DNA of 64,000 nucleotides, from the NCBI GenBank assembly GCA_017307755.1, contig JAFKGQ010000005.1, positions 1-64,000 on the forward strand, in the 5' to 3' direction. The DNA comes from Chitinophagaceae bacterium (GTDB lineage: Bacteria; Bacteroidota; Bacteroidia; Chitinophagales; Chitinophagaceae). Of this stretch, positions 29,525 through 36,991 are shown one piece after another (within the stretch, counting starts at the first letter, position 1; every line of letters starts with the position of its first letter). The translations under genes were made by a program, and so were the position numbers. Below the pieces are notes generated by a model. That model worked only from the letters and a program-made list of their open reading frames with translations, had not been told where the DNA came from and did no database searches.

Positions 29525-30249
29525 GGAAGTTCGGTCTGATAGGGTACCCTCTTTCACATTCCTTCTCTCAGAAATATTTTACGGAGAAATTTCAGCAACT
29601 TGACATCACGGATTGCAAGTATGAGCTTTATCCCATCGAGGATATAGCGGCGGTGAAAAATATATTGCAGGACCCGGAGCTTTGCGGGCTGAATGTTACG
29701 ATCCCTTATAAGCAGGCGGTGATCCCCTTTCTTCATGGTATGAATGCCGTCGTGGAGGAGATAAGGGCTTGTAACTGTATCAGGATCCAGGGCGGCAAAG
29801 CATATGGATATAATACGGATACGGTGGGTTTTTCAGCGTCTCTTGTGCGAAAGCTTGGGCAGGGGCATCGACAGGCGCTGATCCTGGGAACGGGCGGTGC
29901 GTCGAAGGCGGTGGAATATGTACTTCGGAAACTGGGCATCGGGTTTATGTATGTGTCCAGGAATGCGGGGCATGGCGTTCTGCGTTATGAGGAAGTGACG
30001 GAAGACATTTTACGCCGGCATACGATGGTGATCAATACCACGCCGTTAGGTATGTATCCCAAGGTTGATGAATGTCCTCCTTTGCCTTATGAGGCCATTG
30101 GTCCGGAGCACTACCTGTTCGATCTGGTGTATAACCCTCCGCTGACCTTGTTCCTCCGACAAGGGAAGGATAGGGGCGCTGTTGTAGAGAACGGCTATGA
30201 CATGCTGATCGGACAGGCGGAAGAAAGCTGGCGGATCTGGAATAGTTAG
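29521..30249 (+). CDS. aroE: shikimate dehydrogenase
   Basis: Reduces 3-dehydroshikimate with NADPH in the aromatic amino acid pathway. The N-terminal substrate domain has GYPLSHSFS and the catalytic lysine in NVTIPYK. YNTDTVGF supplies the paired Asp, GTGGASKAVEY is the nucleotide motif and NTTPLGMYP follows. At 242 residues it is a compact AroE. It overlaps comA by 4 bases at its start and the convergent thioesterase by 4 bases at its end, the two stop codons sharing TTAG. Confidence 0.95.
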   Translation: MRKFGLIGYPLSHSFSQKYFTEKFQQLDITDCKYELYPIEDIAAVKNILQDPELCGLNVTIPYKQAVIPFLHGMNAVVEEIRACNCIRIQGGKAYGYNTDTVGFSASLVRKLGQGHRQALILGTGGASKAVEYVLRKLGIGFMYVSRNAGHGVLRYEEVTEDILRRHTMVINTTPLGMYPKVDECPPLPYEAIGPEHYLFDLVYNPPLTLFLRQGKDRGAVVENGYDMLIGQAEESWRIWNS

Positions 30250-30770
30250 GACAGCAGCCTGGTGCAAACTTCTTTTGGCACGGAAACGATCTTCTTTGAG
30301 GTATAATTATAACAGACCATGCCTGTGCGGGCTGCCGCTACTGTGATCCAAGAACGAACCAAAGGTTCGTTGTCCGAAGGACCGACATTAGATCTTTCCG
30401 GCAAACGGGTTACATTTTCCGGAGAACCCGTTTGCTGGATATTTTTCTCATTTATCTGTTTTTCCAGCTTGTAATAAAGATCGAAGCCCACCCGGGAAAA
30501 TTCCGTTGCTGCTACGGATGCTTTTAGCGTTTCTCCATAGAACACTTCACTTCTGAATTCAATGGCTGCGTCCGCCATGATGATGCCTGTGCCGGCAAGG
30601 TCCATCTCGGAGTATCCATGATGCCGCAGGAACTGCATCCGTACTTCGTGAAGGATGGAGAGTACGGAGTCGTTGCCCACGTGTCCTCCGTAGTTGAGGT
30701 CGGTGATACGGATGGGTATCTCCGTCGTAAAAGTGAAATGTCCGGGTAATACGAGGTTTGTCTTTGGCAT
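30246..30770 (-). CDS. hotdog-fold acyl-CoA thioesterase with in-frame repeat insertion
   Basis: A 4HBT-family thioesterase of 174 residues; relatives are about 140. The N-terminal part has the active-site region RITDLNYGGHVGND (21-34) and the C-terminal strand is WITVAAARTGMVCYNY (141-156). Between KLEKQINEK (ending at residue 109) and W141 lie about 31 residues that are encoded by palindromic repeat copy D. Removing them rejoins a normal hotdog sequence. The frame is preserved and no stop is created, so the protein is probably still made, with an extra loop between beta strands. Last gene of the unit hypothetical-rdgB-thioesterase. Confidence 0.85.
   Translation of the reverse strand: MPKTNLVLPGHFTFTTEIPIRITDLNYGGHVGNDSVLSILHEVRMQFLRHHGYSEMDLAGTGIIMADAAIEFRSEVFYGETLKASVAATEFSRVGFDLYYKLEKQINEKNIQQTGSPENVTRLPERSNVGPSDNEPLVRSWITVAAARTGMVCYNYTSKKIVSVPKEVCTRLLS
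30351..30447. repeat. palindromic repeat copy D, inside thioesterase gene
   Basis: Head AACGAACC-AAA-GGTTCGTT, then a 15-pair tail hairpin TCCGGCAAACGGGTT (30397-30411), 13-base loop, AACCCGTTTGCTGGA (30425-30439), with one G-T pair. Geometry equals copy B. Relative to copy B two pairs changed (A-T to C-G and T-A to C-G). The stretch 30351-30443 is 93 bases, 31 codons of the thioesterase. Confidence 0.8.
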
Positions 30771-30779
30771 AGCAATGGT

Positions 30780-31364
30780 TTAGTACTTGTTTTTGAGGAA
30801 GGCGATCAATTTGTCCGCGGCCTTCCGTCGATGGCTATAATGATTTTTTTCTTCCAGCGGCATCTCGGCAAAACTGCGTGTATCTCCATCGGGGACGAAG
30901 ATGGGGTCATATCCAAAGCCTTGTCCTCCGGTGGGGGCGGTAAGGATGCGGCCTTCGCAGATGCCTTCGAAAAGGTGTTCTTTTTCGTTGATGATTAGGG
31001 AGATGACGGTACGGAAGCGGGCTTTGCGGTTCGTTTGTCCTTCCAGGTTGTGGAGCAGTTTTTCTATGTTGCTGTTGAAGTCGCGGCCGTCCCCGGCATA
31101 GCGGGCGCTTTTGACGCCGGGTTCGCCATTCAATGCCGTCACTTCCAGGCCTGTGTCTTCGCTAAAACAGTCGCTGCCTGTCAGTCTGTGGATCGTGGCT
31201 GACTTTTCTGTGGCATTGGCTTCCAGGGTTGCGTGTGGTTCGGGGATATCGATGTCGATGCCGGCTTGCCGCAGGCTTATCACTTCCAATTGATCGCCGA
31301 TGGCGGCCTGGATCTCTTCCACTTTATGTGCGTTGTTCGTGGCAAAAATGAGTGTTGGTGTCAT
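30780..31364 (-). CDS. rdgB: XTP/dITP diphosphatase (RdgB/HAM1 family)
   Basis: House-cleaning pyrophosphatase that hydrolyses XTP, ITP and dITP to monophosphates, keeping deaminated purines out of nucleic acids. It opens with FATNNAHKVEEI (substrate phosphate-binding), followed by SEDTGLEV and GFGYDPIF, all characteristic of Ham1. At 194 residues it is full length. The start overlaps the upstream hypothetical gene by 4 bases, and the thioesterase starts 9 bases after it. Confidence 0.94.
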   Translation of the reverse strand: MTPTLIFATNNAHKVEEIQAAIGDQLEVISLRQAGIDIDIPEPHATLEANATEKSATIHRLTGSDCFSEDTGLEVTALNGEPGVKSARYAGDGRDFNSNIEKLLHNLEGQTNRKARFRTVISLIINEKEHLFEGICEGRILTAPTGGQGFGYDPIFVPDGDTRSFAEMPLEEKNHYSHRRKAADKLIAFLKNKY

Positions 31365-31903
31365 ATTTCAAACAGCGTTTTCAGGCAAACCCATAGTTTG
31401 CTTTTTAGCAATTTGCTTTCATCGCCCGGTCGCGCCAGTTCTTCGAGATAGGGCGCCGTGAGATAGGTGCACTGGTCGTATGGCTGGATCTTGAAGACGG
31501 GAAAATCCATTGGAAGGCCAATTGCCTGTGGTGTTGGCCCGAACAATAGGATAAAGGAAGGCTGCAATTGTTGTTTTAATTGTCCGATGGCCACCGGTGA
31601 GGCGGCATGGTTGACAATGGCGACGTCTCCGATGTTCATCCGGCAGGCTTCCAGCATGCGGGTGAGCACACTCAATTGATCATCGGGCAGGAAAGCGATG
31701 CCGGGGGAATGGACGACGATGGTGATATTGCGGCGGTTATTGCCTAAAAATTTGTAACCTGTGGGGGTAGGAGCGGGTGATGTTTTTGGCGTCGGCGGGG
31801 GGGCGGTGGATGTATCCGCAGCTGCGCGTTCTGTGGCCAGCAGGTGATCCTTATAGAGTTCGGTGACTACCAGATCCTTTAGCTGAATATCATTGAGGCT
31901 CAT
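31361..31903 (-). CDS. hypothetical protein, possible HolD (psi)-like
   Basis: A 180-residue cytosolic protein. The ATG at 31903 (MSLNDIQLKDL) is preferred because the longer frame covers the divergent promoter region. Residues about 30-50 are a Thr/Pro/Ala-rich linker, followed by an alpha/beta domain. The C-terminal pattern (YLTAPYLEEL...KLLKSKLWVCL) recalls the end of DNA polymerase III psi, and the domain could be of the uracil-DNA-glycosylase-like fold. This is a weak resemblance read by eye. It is translationally coupled to rdgB, which would fit a nucleic-acid-maintenance role. Confidence 0.5.
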   Translation of the reverse strand: MSLNDIQLKDLVVTELYKDHLLATERAAADTSTAPPPTPKTSPAPTPTGYKFLGNNRRNITIVVHSPGIAFLPDDQLSVLTRMLEACRMNIGDVAIVNHAASPVAIGQLKQQLQPSFILLFGPTPQAIGLPMDFPVFKIQPYDQCTYLTAPYLEELARPGDESKLLKSKLWVCLKTLFEI

Positions 31904-31983
31904 AAAATTATTCCCGGTTTTTATCCATTGCAGGCGGCCGCCCGTGTAGTAAATACTAACAATTGTTCGTAATGACTTTGCGG

Positions 31984-32010
31984 GCACAAAGATTGTTTGT
32001 TTCTTTGTGC
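31984..32010. promoter_or_regulatory. 9-bp inverted repeat between divergent genes
   Basis: GCACAAAGA (31984-31992), a 9-base spacer, TCTTTGTGC (32002-32010). It lies in the divergent region between the psi-like gene and ilvE, directly upstream of ilvE. It may be an operator or a leader hairpin. Confidence 0.4.
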
Positions 32011-32040
32011 TTACAAAATTCTTAGACAATGATCGCTGCT

Positions 32041-33093
32041 ATGGATATACAAGTTACGAAAACGGCAAAGAGTAAGATAGGGGAGATCGACTTTAATAAT
32101 CTTCCTTTTGGGAAATATTTTACAGACCACATGCTGGAGGTGGATTATGCAGACGGAGAGTGGAAGAATGTGGTGATCCGCCCTTTTCAGCATCTTTCTC
32201 TTTCCCCGGCGCTGGCAGCCATCCATTACGGCCAATCCATTTTTGAAGGTATCAAGGCCTATAAGGACAGGGAAGGGAATCCTTTTATTTTCCGTCCATA
32301 CGATAATTTCACCAGGTTCAATTTAAGCGCGGGGCGGATGTGTATGCCTGCGGTGCCTGAGGATATTTTTATCGAAGGGATGCGTCAGCTGGTGGCGCTC
32401 GATAAGGATTGGATCCCTATGAAGAGCGATTATTCCCTTTATATCCGTCCTTTTATGTTTGCTACGGATGAGGTTATCGGGGTGAAGCCGGCGGATCACT
32501 ACAAGTTCATGATCCTGCTGAGCCCGACGGGCCCTTATTATTCCGCGCCTATGCGTATCTATGTGGAAGAGAAGTATACGCGGGCTGCCAAAGGGGGAAT
32601 CGGGTTTGCCAAGGCGGCGGGTAACTATGGCAGCAGCATGCTAGCCACTGCTATTGCCAAGGAACGGGGATTTGACCAGGTGTTGTGGACGGATGCTTTT
32701 GAGCACAAGTATGTACAGGAGATCGGCACGATGAACTTTTTTGTCATCATCGGTAATAAGGCCATCACCCCCGACCTGCAGGCCGGCACTATCCTGGAGG
32801 GTGTTACCCGGGACAGCGCCATCGAGGTCCTTAAGGAACTGGGATATACGGTGGAAGAAAGGCCTATCAGCATCGATGAGATCATCGATGCACATAAAGC
32901 AGGGGAACTCAAGGAGTTATTCGGTACAGGCACCGCCGCCACGGTAAGTATGATCCAGGAGCTGTGCTATGAGGACTATAGTATGAAGTTTGATACCAGC
33001 ACCTGGAAAGCCGTACCTGCGGTCAAGAAACTGCTGACGGACATACGGGAGGGCAGGAAAGAGGACACCCGGGGGTGGATGTTTAAAGTTTAG
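32041..33093 (+). CDS. ilvE: branched-chain amino acid aminotransferase
   Basis: PLP enzyme (fold type IV) interconverting leucine, isoleucine and valine with their 2-oxo acids. The mitochondrial BCAT-like form is seen from IHYGQSIFEGIKAY near the N-terminus. The PLP lysine is Lys191 in FAKAAGNYG, and QEIGTMNFF and FGTGTAATV follow. The ATG at 32041 gives 350 residues; an in-frame ATG at 32029 would add four. It is a single gene ahead of the str cluster. Confidence 0.94.
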   Translation: MDIQVTKTAKSKIGEIDFNNLPFGKYFTDHMLEVDYADGEWKNVVIRPFQHLSLSPALAAIHYGQSIFEGIKAYKDREGNPFIFRPYDNFTRFNLSAGRMCMPAVPEDIFIEGMRQLVALDKDWIPMKSDYSLYIRPFMFATDEVIGVKPADHYKFMILLSPTGPYYSAPMRIYVEEKYTRAAKGGIGFAKAAGNYGSSMLATAIAKERGFDQVLWTDAFEHKYVQEIGTMNFFVIIGNKAITPDLQAGTILEGVTRDSAIEVLKELGYTVEERPISIDEIIDAHKAGELKELFGTGTAATVSMIQELCYEDYSMKFDTSTWKAVPAVKKLLTDIREGRKEDTRGWMFKV

Positions 33094-33113
33094 GTACGAT
33101 ACGTTTAGAATTA

Positions 33114-33145
33114 TTTGTTTTTTTACCCGCGGCTAGTTACCTTTG
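33114..33145 (+). promoter_or_regulatory. promoter of rpsL-rpsG
   Basis: TTTG (33114-33117), a 20-base spacer, TACCTTTG (33138-33145): a full match to the Bacteroidota consensus, 27 bases before rpsL. Confidence 0.8.
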
Positions 33146-33172
33146 CCGTCCCAAATAAAATTAGGTCCAGAA

Positions 33173-33571
33173 ATGCCTACTATACAACAATTAGTAAGAA
33201 AAGGAAGAGAGATTATCCGCGCTAAAAGCAAATCCAGGGCTTTGGATGCCTGTCCTCAGCGTCGTGGCGTTTGCACCCGCGTGTACACTACCACCCCCAA
33301 GAAGCCGAACTCGGCGCTCCGTAAGGTAGCCAAGGTGCGTCTTACCAACAAGGTGGAAGTCATCGCGTATATCCCGGGTGAGGGGCATAATCTCCAGGAG
33401 CACTCCATCGTACTGATCCGCGGGGGTCGTGTGAAGGATCTGCCCGGTGTTCGTTACCATATTGTTCGTGGCAGTCTGGATACAGCTGGTGTGAAGGATC
33501 GCAAGAAGAGCCGTTCCAAGTATGGTACGAAGAAGGAAAAGGCCGGTGCTAAACCCGCAGCTAAGAAATAG
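33173..33571 (+). CDS. rpsL: 30S ribosomal protein S12
   Basis: Decoding-centre protein, 132 residues. It has [17 protein letters not shown], where the lysines correspond to the streptomycin-sensitive wild-type state, and [16 protein letters not shown]. The ATG at 33173 (MPTIQQL) is the family start; the longer frame begins at a TTG inside the -7 box. The C-terminal tail is Lys/Ala-rich. First gene of the str cluster. Confidence 0.98.
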   Translation: MPTIQQLVRKGREIIRAKSKSRALDACPQRRGVCTRVYTTTPKKPNSALRKVAKVRLTNKVEVIAYIPGEGHNLQEHSIVLIRGGRVKDLPGVRYHIVRGSLDTAGVKDRKKSRSKYGTKKEKAGAKPAAKK

Positions 33572-33622
33572 CCGCAAGTAACAGAGTTTAAGAATATTAT
33601 CAATAAGTAATTCCGCAGAAAA

Positions 33623-34090
33623 ATGAGGAAAACGCAAGCCAAAAAATTACCGCTGGCGCCCGATGCAAAGTACAACGACAAGCTGGTTACCCGCTTTGTA
33701 AATAACCTGATGTGGCAGGGTAAGAAGAACACTGCCTATAACATCTTCTACGATGCTATGGACAGGGTGGCTAAGCAGACCAACGAGGACGGTTATGACA
33801 TTTGGAAGAAAGCTCTTTCCAATATCACGCCGGCCGTTGAAGTACGCAGCCGTCGTATCGGTGGCGCTACTTTCCAGATCCCTTCTGAGGTTCGTCCTGA
33901 CAGAAAGATATCCCTGAGCATCAAGTGGCTGATCCGTTATAGCCGTGAAAGAAATGGCCGTAGCATGGCTGAGAAACTGGCTAATGAGATCGTTGCTGCC
34001 AGCAAGGGTGAGGGTGGTGCTTTTAAGAAGAAGGAAGATACGCATCGTATGGCTGAAGCCAACAAGGCTTTTGCCCATTTCAAGGTATAA
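33623..34090 (+). CDS. rpsG: 30S ribosomal protein S7
   Basis: Primary 16S rRNA 3'-domain binder that nucleates the small-subunit head, 155 residues. The motifs are [27 protein letters not shown] and [19 protein letters not shown] (key part [11 protein letters not shown]). It starts 51 bases after rpsL and is followed by an intrinsic terminator, so rpsL-rpsG form one transcript and fusA can be separate. Confidence 0.98.
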   Translation: MRKTQAKKLPLAPDAKYNDKLVTRFVNNLMWQGKKNTAYNIFYDAMDRVAKQTNEDGYDIWKKALSNITPAVEVRSRRIGGATFQIPSEVRPDRKISLSIKWLIRYSRERNGRSMAEKLANEIVAASKGEGGAFKKKEDTHRMAEANKAFAHFKV

Positions 34091-34117
34091 TATATAAAAT
34101 ATTTATCGTATATTTAG

Positions 34118-34150
34118 TAAGCCCTGCCTATTCGGCGGGGCTTAGTTTTT
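34118..34150 (+). terminator. terminator between rpsG and fusA
   Basis: An 11-pair stem with one wobble (34118-34128 with 34134-34144, TATTC loop) followed by GTTTTTG. Confidence 0.75.
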
Positions 34151-34186
34151 GTTGGGTGGGGCGGTGGATATTATGGAAAAAGTAAG

Positions 34187-34194
34187 TACCTTTG
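34187..34194 (+). promoter_or_regulatory. -7 element of fusA
   Basis: TACCTTTG, identical to the rpsL and rpsJ -7 boxes. It lies 58 bases upstream of fusA and after the rpsG terminator. The -33 region is weak. Confidence 0.6.
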
Positions 34195-34251
34195 CGCCTC
34201 GAAAAGAACCGTACTAGTCTTTCGGAAAAATCAACTTTTTAATAAAGAAAA

Positions 34252-36399
34252 ATGGCAGACTTAAAATTTCAAAGAAACTTTGGTATCGCGGCTCATATTG
34301 ATGCCGGGAAGACTACCACCACTGAGCGTATCTTGCGTTATACCGGGATGATCCATAAAATCGGAGAGGTGCATGATGGCGCAGCTACCACTGACTGGAT
34401 GGAGCAGGAAAAGGAGAGAGGTATCACGATCACCTCGGCTGCCGTAAGCTGTCAATGGAATTTCCCTACTGTGTTGGGTAAGACTACTCCCGACACAAAA
34501 AAATACTATTTCAACATTATTGATACTCCGGGACACGTGGATTTCACTGTAGAGGTGGAGCGTAGTATGCGTGTACTGGATGGTCTGATCGCCCTGTTCT
34601 CTGCCGTAGATGGTGTAGAGCCTCAGTCCGAGACGGTATGGCGTCAGGCTAACCGCTACAGAGTACCCCGTATTGGCTTTGTAAACAAGATGGACCGTAG
34701 CGGCGCTGACTTCTTAATGGTGGTCAACCAGGTGAAGGAAATGTTGGGCGCCAACGCAGTTCCCCTGCAGTTGCCCATTGGCGCTGAAGATAACTTCAAA
34801 GGCGTGGTGGACCTGATCAAGATGAAGGGGATCATCTGGCATATGGAAACGGAAGGTATGACCTTTGACGAGATCCCCGTGCCGGAAGATCTGGTGGATG
34901 AGGCCCAAGAATGGAGAGGCAAGCTGGTGGAAGCCGTTGCTGAGTACGACGAGAAACTGCTGGAGAAATTCTTTGAGGACCCCAACAGCATCACTGAGGA
35001 AGAAATGCACGAAGCGATCCGTAAGGCTACTATCGACCTGAGCATTGTCCCCATGATGTGCGGATCTTCCTTTAAGAACAAGGGGGTACAGACTGCGCTG
35101 GATGCCGTCTGCAGATATCTGCCTTCACCCGTTGACATCGAAGATACAGTAGGTACCGACCCCAACACGGGCGAAACCATTACCCGCAAGGCGAATGCGA
35201 AAGAGCCTTTCTCCGCACTGGCCTTCAAGATCATGACGGACCCCTTTGTAGGCCGCCTGGCCTTCTTCCGTTGTTACAGCGGTCACCTCGATGCGGGCAG
35301 CTATGTACTTAACGTACGCAGCGGCAAGAAGGAGCGTATCAGCCGTATCATGAAGATGTTTGCCAATAAGCAGAACCCCATCGACTTTATCGAGGCCGGT
35401 GATATCGGGGCTGCCGTAGGTTTTAAGGAAATCAAGACGGGTGACACTCTTTGTGACGAGGATCATCCTATCACCCTGGAGAATATGTTTATACCCGAGC
35501 CTGTGATCGCCATTGCCGTCGAACCGAAGACGCAAGCCGACGTGGACAAGATGGGTATGGCCATTGCCAAGCTGGTGGAAGAAGATCCCACCCTGCGTGT
35601 AAATACGGATGAAGATACGGGACAGACCATCCTTCGTGGTATGGGTGAGCTGCACCTGGAGATCATCGTAGACCGTATGCGTCGTGAGTTCAAAGTAGAA
35701 GTTAACCAGGGTGCGCCCCAGGTGGCTTACAAGGAAGCATTCAATGCAACTATTGAACACCGTGAGGTACTGAAGAAACAGACGGGCGGCCGCGGTAAAT
35801 TCGCTGACATCCAGTTTGCCATCGGACCTGCCGATGAAGAATGGCTGAAGGAGAACGAAGGCAAGAGCTACCAGTTCGTCAACGATATCTTTGGCGGTAG
35901 CATCCCCAAGGAATTTATCAAGCCTATCGAGGATGGGTTTAGAACATCCATGACCACGGGCGTACTGGCCGGGTATCCTGTACAGAACATGAAGATCCGG
36001 GTATTCGACGGTAGCTACCATGATGTGGATTCCGATGCCATGAGCTTTGAGCTTTGCGCCAAGTCCGGGTTCCGTGAAGCAGGCAAAAAGGCCAAGCCTA
36101 TCCTGCTGGAGCCTATCATGAAAGTGGAAGTGCTGACGCCTGATCAATACATGGGTGATGTGACGGGTGACCTCAACCGTCGTCGTGGTATCCTGGAAGG
36201 GATGGATAGCAGGAACAACCTGCAGGTGATCAAGGCGAAGGTGCCCCTGAGCGAAATGTTCGGGTATGTGACGCAACTGCGTTCCATGAGTTCCGGCCGC
36301 GCTACCTCCACCATGGAATTCTCTCACTATTCTCCGGCTCCGAATAACATTGCCGAGGAAGTGATTGCCAAGGTGAAGGGTAGGAAGGTGAATGCATAA
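34252..36399 (+). CDS. fusA: elongation factor G
   Basis: Translocation GTPase. The G domain has [12 protein letters not shown] (14-25), DTPGHVDFT and NKMDRSGAD, followed by domains II-V; domain IV carries the [15 protein letters not shown] loop. At 715 residues it is the full bacterial EF-G. It follows rpsL-rpsG as in other Bacteroidota, where tuf is absent from the str operon, but has its own promoter and terminator here. Confidence 0.97.
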   Translation: MADLKFQRNFGIAAHIDAGKTTTTERILRYTGMIHKIGEVHDGAATTDWMEQEKERGITITSAAVSCQWNFPTVLGKTTPDTKKYYFNIIDTPGHVDFTVEVERSMRVLDGLIALFSAVDGVEPQSETVWRQANRYRVPRIGFVNKMDRSGADFLMVVNQVKEMLGANAVPLQLPIGAEDNFKGVVDLIKMKGIIWHMETEGMTFDEIPVPEDLVDEAQEWRGKLVEAVAEYDEKLLEKFFEDPNSITEEEMHEAIRKATIDLSIVPMMCGSSFKNKGVQTALDAVCRYLPSPVDIEDTVGTDPNTGETITRKANAKEPFSALAFKIMTDPFVGRLAFFRCYSGHLDAGSYVLNVRSGKKERISRIMKMFANKQNPIDFIEAGDIGAAVGFKEIKTGDTLCDEDHPITLENMFIPEPVIAIAVEPKTQADVDKMGMAIAKLVEEDPTLRVNTDEDTGQTILRGMGELHLEIIVDRMRREFKVEVNQGAPQVAYKEAFNATIEHREVLKKQTGGRGKFADIQFAIGPADEEWLKENEGKSYQFVNDIFGGSIPKEFIKPIEDGFRTSMTTGVLAGYPVQNMKIRVFDGSYHDVDSDAMSFELCAKSGFREAGKKAKPILLEPIMKVEVLTPDQYMGDVTGDLNRRRGILEGMDSRNNLQVIKAKVPLSEMFGYVTQLRSMSSGRATSTMEFSHYSPAPNNIAEEVIAKVKGRKVNA

Positions 36400-36420
36400 T
36401 GTGAATAAATAATATGAGAG

Positions 36421-36452
36421 AGGTCCTGTTGGTTTTCCGACAGGACCTTTTT
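36421..36452 (+). terminator. intrinsic terminator of fusA
   Basis: A 12-pair stem (36421-36432 with 36437-36448, one T-G pair, TTTT loop) runs into five T residues. Confidence 0.9.
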
Positions 36453-36504
36453 AATTTGGCGCCAATAAAGGGTATTCCAATTGAATAAATTTTAAACTCA
36501 GCTT

Positions 36505-36867
36505 ATGAAATACGCAGTATTGACGAGCACTTTTGAAAAGACGTTTATGAAGGTGAGTAAATCGGGATTATGCAGAATGGGTGTGATTGCGGTGTTGACA
36601 ATTGCTACCTGCTTTACTTTTTCTTCCGTATCGGCGCAAGTATATGTCACGGTCCGTCCGACCTATGCGCCAGTGGTTCGACCCGTGCCTCCCAGACCGA
36701 ACTATGTCTGGATCGAGGAGGATTGGGCATACAGGGGTGGTCATTATGTGGCGGTAGGTGGGCATTGGGTTGCTCCTCCCCGTCCGGGAGTGGTGTGGAT
36801 CCCTGGTCGTTGGGTACAGAGCCGTAGGGGCTGGCGTTGGATCCCCGGTCATTGGAGAAGACGTTAA
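36505..36867 (+). CDS. secreted YXWGXW repeat protein
   Basis: A 120-residue exported protein. A hydrophobic signal (about residues 26-44, ending SVSAQ) is followed by a short mature domain of Trp/Gly/Pro-rich repeats (GGHYVAVGGHWVAPPRPGVVWIPGRWV region; key unit W-x-P-G-x-W). This is the YXWGXW/WxxGxW family found in many Bacteroidota and Proteobacteria; its function is unknown, probably envelope-associated. The start could also be the ATG at 36547, closer to the signal peptide. Confidence 0.75.
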   Translation: MKYAVLTSTFEKTFMKVSKSGLCRMGVIAVLTIATCFTFSSVSAQVYVTVRPTYAPVVRPVPPRPNYVWIEEDWAYRGGHYVAVGGHWVAPPRPGVVWIPGRWVQSRRGWRWIPGHWRRR

Positions 36868-36991
36868 ATATCCGGAAAAAGATCTTTGGTCCTTCTGAAT
36901 GAAGGCTTTAAAGTCAGGCAGCCGGTGCTCATGGATATTCCATGACGACCGGCCATTTTTATGTAATTTCCGCGCTTAAAAAATACAGTGT

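Noticed and set aside
36450..36490. TTTGGCGCC...CCAATTGAATAAATTTT upstream of the YXWGXW gene
   Set aside because: It vaguely resembles the copy A tail, but lacks the opposite arm and the head, so it is not counted as a repeat copy.
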